Assembly: GCA_900541725.1 (NCBI GenBank)
Contig: UQLB01000006.1
Location: forward strand, 39,671-103,670
DNA from: an uncultured Collinsella sp.
Lineage (GTDB): Bacteria; Actinomycetota; Coriobacteriia; Coriobacteriales; Coriobacteriaceae
Reading direction: 5' to 3'
Length of the DNA stretch: 64,000 bases
A program made the translations under genes and the position numbers. Below are positions 62,590-64,000 of this stretch, piece by piece; the stretch's first letter is position 1; every line of letters starts with the position of its first letter. Below the pieces are notes generated by a model. It did not search any database and had not been told where the DNA came from. It worked only from the letters and a program-made list of their open reading frames with translations.

Positions 62590-63321
62590 CTATGCGCGCG
62601 TCAACGAAGACTCGATGGCCTGGACCAGAAACGCCGTGGCTCCGGTGGCGCAGGGCTTGTCGTAGTAGTCAACAAAGCGCTGGTCGGCAAGATAACCGTG
62701 GGCGAGGCCCAGGTACGCCTCGTCTTGGGGCTCGCATCCCCAGTTGAGAGCAATCCAGCGACGATGCATCGCGACAAGCTTACGAGCCTCGTTGCTCTCT
62801 GGGTCGCCAATGCCCATGGCAATTGAGAGCTGGCCCAGAATAGCGCGTTCAAGTTCTTTCATGTCGCTCCATGTCTGAGGGTCCATGTCCAGCAGTGCTT
62901 CGTTTGCTGCGTCGATCGCCTCGTCGCCGTAGCGCTTCCGGGCTTCGGCGCCGTAGCGCTCCTCGTTTTCCTGCACGGTGCGCCAGCGCTCCAGTTGCGG
63001 CAGGACGGCGCCCATGAGCGAGACGGCTTCGTCGAGCGACATGCCGGTGTTTTGCGCCAGCCGTGGGGCACAGTCCTCGATCATCGCCTCCATCGTGGTC
63101 TCGTAGGTGTACTTGCCGTGGTCGTAGCACCACTTGCAGTAATGGTCGGTCGCGGTGCCCGCAGCATCGGTGCCGCAGTCGTCGGGCGTGAGTGTCATGC
63201 CGCAGCTCTGGCAATAGTGCTCGGGCATTTCGAGCAGGTGAGACAGGGGTTCTCCGGTTACGGCTGCAATGAGCTTCATCATGTCGATGCCCGGTGTGAC
63301 CTCGCCACGCTCCCACCGGCT
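62590..63321 (-). pseudogene. Zinc-ribbon/TipAS regulator cut at its N-terminal HTH by a prophage edge
   Basis: The frame gives SRWERGEVTPGIDMMKLIAA at its left end, the end of an XRE helix-turn-helix domain, then a zinc ribbon (YCQSCGMTLTPDDCG, YCKWCYDHGKY) and a TipAS drug-binding domain (YGDEAIDAANEALLDMDPQT, HRRWIALNWG, YYDKPCATGATAFL). Upstream of SRW the homology stops at about 63321 and the sequence changes to phage-type. The internal ATG at 63282 has no ribosome binding site. A complete gene would have about 50 more N-terminal residues. As it stands the regulator has lost DNA binding. Confidence 0.72.
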
Positions 63322-63347
63322 CCGCCCCCTACGTGTAAGGAGTCATC
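63319..63347. other. Probable prophage left boundary
   Basis: Between the cut regulator and the HNH gene there are only about 27 bases (GGCTCCGCCCCCTACGTG and the HNH ribosome binding site AAGGAG). The switch from host-type to phage-type coding occurs here. A core attachment sequence cannot be defined without the other end. Confidence 0.5.
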
Positions 63348-63683
63348 GTGGCTTGGTCATCTTCCAACCGTGATGCACGGTTCAACCCCGGATGGGAGCG
63401 GACCCGCAAGCGGATATTGGAGCGGGACCATTATCGATGCCAGTGGATTGTGACCGACTGGCATACAGGGGCGAAGCATATTTGCGGCTATCCGGCCAAT
63501 GAGGTTGATCATAAGGTTCGCGCGAAGAACGGTGAGCCTGATGATGATTCCCCGTCGAATCTGTGGGCGTTGTGCCCGTATCACCATAAGCAGAAAACCG
63601 CTCGTGAGAGTGGTGAGGCTCGGGTGGAAAAGCGTAGGAGCCGCGAGGAGGCCGAATGGTATTCGAGGCCGGCTTTTCGATAG
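63348..63683 (+). CDS. Phage HNH endonuclease
   Basis: A 111-residue nuclease of the type encoded before terminase genes in tailed phages. RKRILERDHYRCQW opens the domain, followed by CGYPANEVDHKVRAKNG (the H of the HNH core), SNLWALCPYHHKQKTARESG (N and H). The start is GTG 63348 with AAGGAG five bases upstream. It may nick DNA during packaging. Codon use (more CGT, TTG and GTT) differs from the chromosome to the left, in keeping with a prophage. Confidence 0.88.
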   Translation: MAWSSSNRDARFNPGWERTRKRILERDHYRCQWIVTDWHTGAKHICGYPANEVDHKVRAKNGEPDDDSPSNLWALCPYHHKQKTARESGEARVEKRRSREEAEWYSRPAFR

Positions 63684-64000
63684 AGCGTTGCGCTGTGTTC
63701 GGGTGTCTTAACCCGGTGTGCGCCAAAGGGTTGTGCAGGGAGCATTACAACCGGAACTATTATTCCGGCACTCCGTTGAGGAGATTGCGTACCCGCATGT
63801 GTCCGGTGTGCTTCAAATGGTTCGACCCTGAGCGTTCCTCTCGCTTGTTCTGTTCGGACAAGTGTCGTTTGAGGTATTTCCGTAAACGTCAACTGCATCC
63901 TGAGCTGCCGTCGCGTCCTGAAACCGTGTTGCATGAGCGGACGGTGGAACCGGCTGAACGGCCTCGGATGGTTATTGAGTCTTTCACCCGTTCGCAGGTG
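63656..64000 (+). CDS. Phage zinc-finger protein, partial
   Basis: Starts at ATG 63656 (AGGAGG upstream), overlapping the end of the HNH gene by 28 bases, and runs off the right edge after 115 codons. Cysteine pairs CAVFGCLNPVCAKGLCREH, then CPVCFKWFDPERSSRLFCSD and KC suggest two zinc-binding modules. The rest is basic. Such proteins lie early in the late-gene cluster of actinobacterial phages, before the small terminase, but this one is not recognised by name. Confidence 0.6.
   Translation, partial: MVFEAGFSIERCAVFGCLNPVCAKGLCREHYNRNYYSGTPLRRLRTRMCPVCFKWFDPERSSRLFCSDKCRLRYFRKRQLHPELPSRPETVLHERTVEPAERPRMVIESFTRSQV

Overview
The window looks like a chromosomal segment of a Gram-positive, anaerobic, moderately high-GC Actinomycetota gut bacterium, most likely Collinsella or a near relative in the Coriobacteriia. 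This is an inference. It rests on the mix of genes (type III glutamine synthetase, B12-dependent MetH with a stand-alone reactivation protein, MurT/GatD peptidoglycan amidation, several Fe-S redox proteins, tandem glycerol dehydrogenases, a LAxTG surface protein) and on codon and GC use. No rRNA is present to confirm it.

Layout. 1-5.3 kb: methionine/one-carbon operon on the minus strand (metF, MetH-activation protein, metH), followed by a UPF0210/PFL gene. 5.3-12.4 kb: glutamine synthetase III, a MITE-like element, tRNA-Glu, and an operon of two helical-repeat proteins plus a fused MurT-GatD enzyme. 12.8-19.4 kb: iron alcohol dehydrogenase, two glycerol dehydrogenase paralogs, a four-cluster ferredoxin-like protein, ychF and a DUF1648 membrane protein. 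19.4-23.4 kb: a small divergent regulator locus with a perfect 24-bp palindrome, asparaginase and guaA.

23.5-42.2 kb is accessory. It holds a Mef/Msr-like macrolide-resistance pair (MFS pump + ABC-F), insertion-sequence and gene remnants, and a possible defence cluster (DUF4143 AAA ATPase, DUF4365 nuclease-like protein, HEPN-like protein, DUF3800). Next come a very GC-rich lantibiotic-immunity ABC transporter with its own two-component system, a TetR/HsdS junction scar, a candidate type III (ToxN/AbiQ-like) toxin with a structured RNA upstream, and a yjdF gene under a yjdF riboswitch. A second, broken copy of the riboswitch module lies 13 kb away.

42.3-64 kb: a type IIA topoisomerase pair downstream of a perfect SOS (LexA) box, a 1450-residue Tat-exported LAxTG-anchored surface protein with a LuxR-type regulator, and a two-component system divergent from an extracytoplasmic redox operon (CD1871A-type peptide, Fe-S membrane protein, TlpA lipoprotein). 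Then come a MacB-like ABC exporter whose frame is broken at a GCTCA repeat, dus, a ribbon-helix-helix protein, a second copy of the MITE, glutaredoxin, and a zinc-ribbon/TipAS regulator cut by what looks like the edge of a prophage (HNH endonuclease, zinc-finger protein).

The most distinctive items are the MITE family with a covarying hairpin, the repeat-mediated frameshift in the ABC exporter, the MurT-GatD fusion, the possible defence cluster, the candidate RNA-antitoxin locus and the duplicated yjdF module.
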